Source: Crotophaga sulcirostris
Taxonomy: Eukaryota > Chordata > Aves > Cuculiformes > Crotophagidae
DNA length: 64,000 bases
Assembly: GCA_013397455.1 (NCBI GenBank)
Contig: VYZB01000077.1
Coordinates: forward strand, 1,527,074 to 1,591,073
Reading direction: 5' to 3'
The translations under genes were made by a program, and so were the position numbers. Under the pieces are notes generated by a model, which saw only the letters and a program-made list of their open reading frames with translations, was not told the DNA's origin and did no database searches. Shown here piece after piece: positions 63,419-64,000 of the stretch (positions are counted from its first letter, which is position 1; the number at the start of each line of letters is the position of its first letter).

Positions 63419-63716
63419 TAAACTCTAAGACTCGGTTTGGAGTTTTAGAAAGCAACCATTCTTTTCATTTCAATGCTGGACGTGTGAGGGAATGATTCCC
63501 ATCAATCATGTGTAACTAGACAAGAGTTAGGTTCAGAATATATTTCCCACTTACATGCATATGTATAAGTTTTCCCAGAAATCTTATGCATATTCTATTG
63601 CTTTCTGAAGACTAATTTTAATGTTATTTCGAACTTCACAACAGCCAAATCTCTTGCAGATCAGAGCTCTGGAGCCAGCTCTGTCTGACCTTTCATTTTA
63701 GATAGAGAAAGACTGC
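63419..63716 (-). mobile_element. LTR-like dispersed repeat, minus copy
   Basis: This is the reverse complement of 16453-16760, recognisable along its full length (for example tacatatgcatgtaagtggg and ggaatcattccctcacacgt on the minus strand). The polyadenylation signal of the other copy is changed to AATGAA here. Its upstream side is cut by, or lies close to, the CR1 at 63756. Old endogenous retrovirus LTR-type remnant, noncoding. Confidence 0.6.
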
Positions 63717-63755
63717 ACACAGAGGTGACTGTAGAAGACACATCTGCTCAGCCAA

Positions 63756-64000
63756 TGGCATCCTGGCCTGCATCAGGAATAGTGTGGCAAGCAGGACCAG
63801 AGAAGTTATTGTCCCCCTCTACTCGGCACTGGTCAGGCCTCACCTTGAATACTGCGTACAGTTCTGGGCCCCTCAGTTTGGGAAAGATGTCAGGATACTG
63901 GAGGGTGTCCAGAGGAGGGCAACAAAGGTGGTGAAGGGGCTGGAGCACAAGCCCTACGAGGAGCGACTGAGGGAGCTGGGGCTGTTTAGTCTGGAGAAGA
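63756..64000 (+). mobile_element. CR1 LINE fragment, plus orientation, cut by window end
   Basis: CR1 landmarks: ggcatcctggcctgcatcag, gtccccctctactcggcac, agttctgggcccctcag, gagggcaacaaaggtgg. It continues past the window, so its 3' end is not seen. Confidence 0.92.

Noticed and set aside
1..64000. CRISPR array, bacterial operon, tRNA or rRNA genes
   Set aside because: No regularly spaced repeats, no dense coding and no clover-leaf or rRNA landmarks; the sequence is clearly vertebrate.

Overview
The window looks like bird nuclear DNA. The evidence is AT-rich sequence with vertebrate-style split genes, many CR1 LINE fragments with the typical avian 3' tail, a decayed mariner fragment, and old LTR-like repeats. 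Splice sites follow GT/AG and one unmethylated-type CpG island marks a housekeeping promoter. I cannot name the species. Two complete protein-coding genes can be read exon by exon, and both are recognisable orthologs of mammalian genes that also sit side by side.

Layout. Positions 1-14.5 kb are gene-free and mostly unique sequence. From 14.6 to 16.8 kb there is a repeat block: a direct duplication of about 400 bp, a TATA-box promoter with a possible splice donor, and an LTR-like repeat with a polyadenylation signal. From 16.8 to 21.5 kb is gene-free. XKR9 lies on the minus strand: its last coding exon is at 21757-22400, the middle one at 23467-23690, and the first one with the start codon at 31637-31908. 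The 32-42.5 kb stretch between the genes holds several CR1 pieces and an unidentified GC-richer patch near 40.2-40.7 kb. LACTB2 lies on the plus strand with seven coding exons from 42836 to 58960 and a CpG-island promoter at about 42.5-43.0 kb. Its introns carry a CR1 copy (43.2-43.8 kb), a mariner remnant (45.7 kb) and a long antisense CR1 with reverse-transcriptase remnants (52.1-53.7 kb). After 59.3 kb the sequence is gene-free until a second, inverted copy of the LTR-like repeat (63.4-63.7 kb) and a CR1 that runs off the end of the window.

Gene relationships. XKR9 and LACTB2 are divergent neighbours, as I remember them in mammals, so they may share the CpG-island promoter region; XKR9 5' noncoding exons could not be located. 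The products act in different places. LACTB2 is a mitochondrial metallo-beta-lactamase-fold RNase. XKR9 is a plasma-membrane, caspase-activated phospholipid scramblase. By remembered mammalian synteny the left flank should lead towards EYA1 and the right flank towards TRAM1, but neither is visible here. I found no convincing new system. The best leads are a possible alternative last exon of LACTB2, the two inverted LTR-like copies flanking both genes, two perfect 20-bp palindromes in an XKR9 intron, and the unidentified patch at 40.2-40.7 kb.
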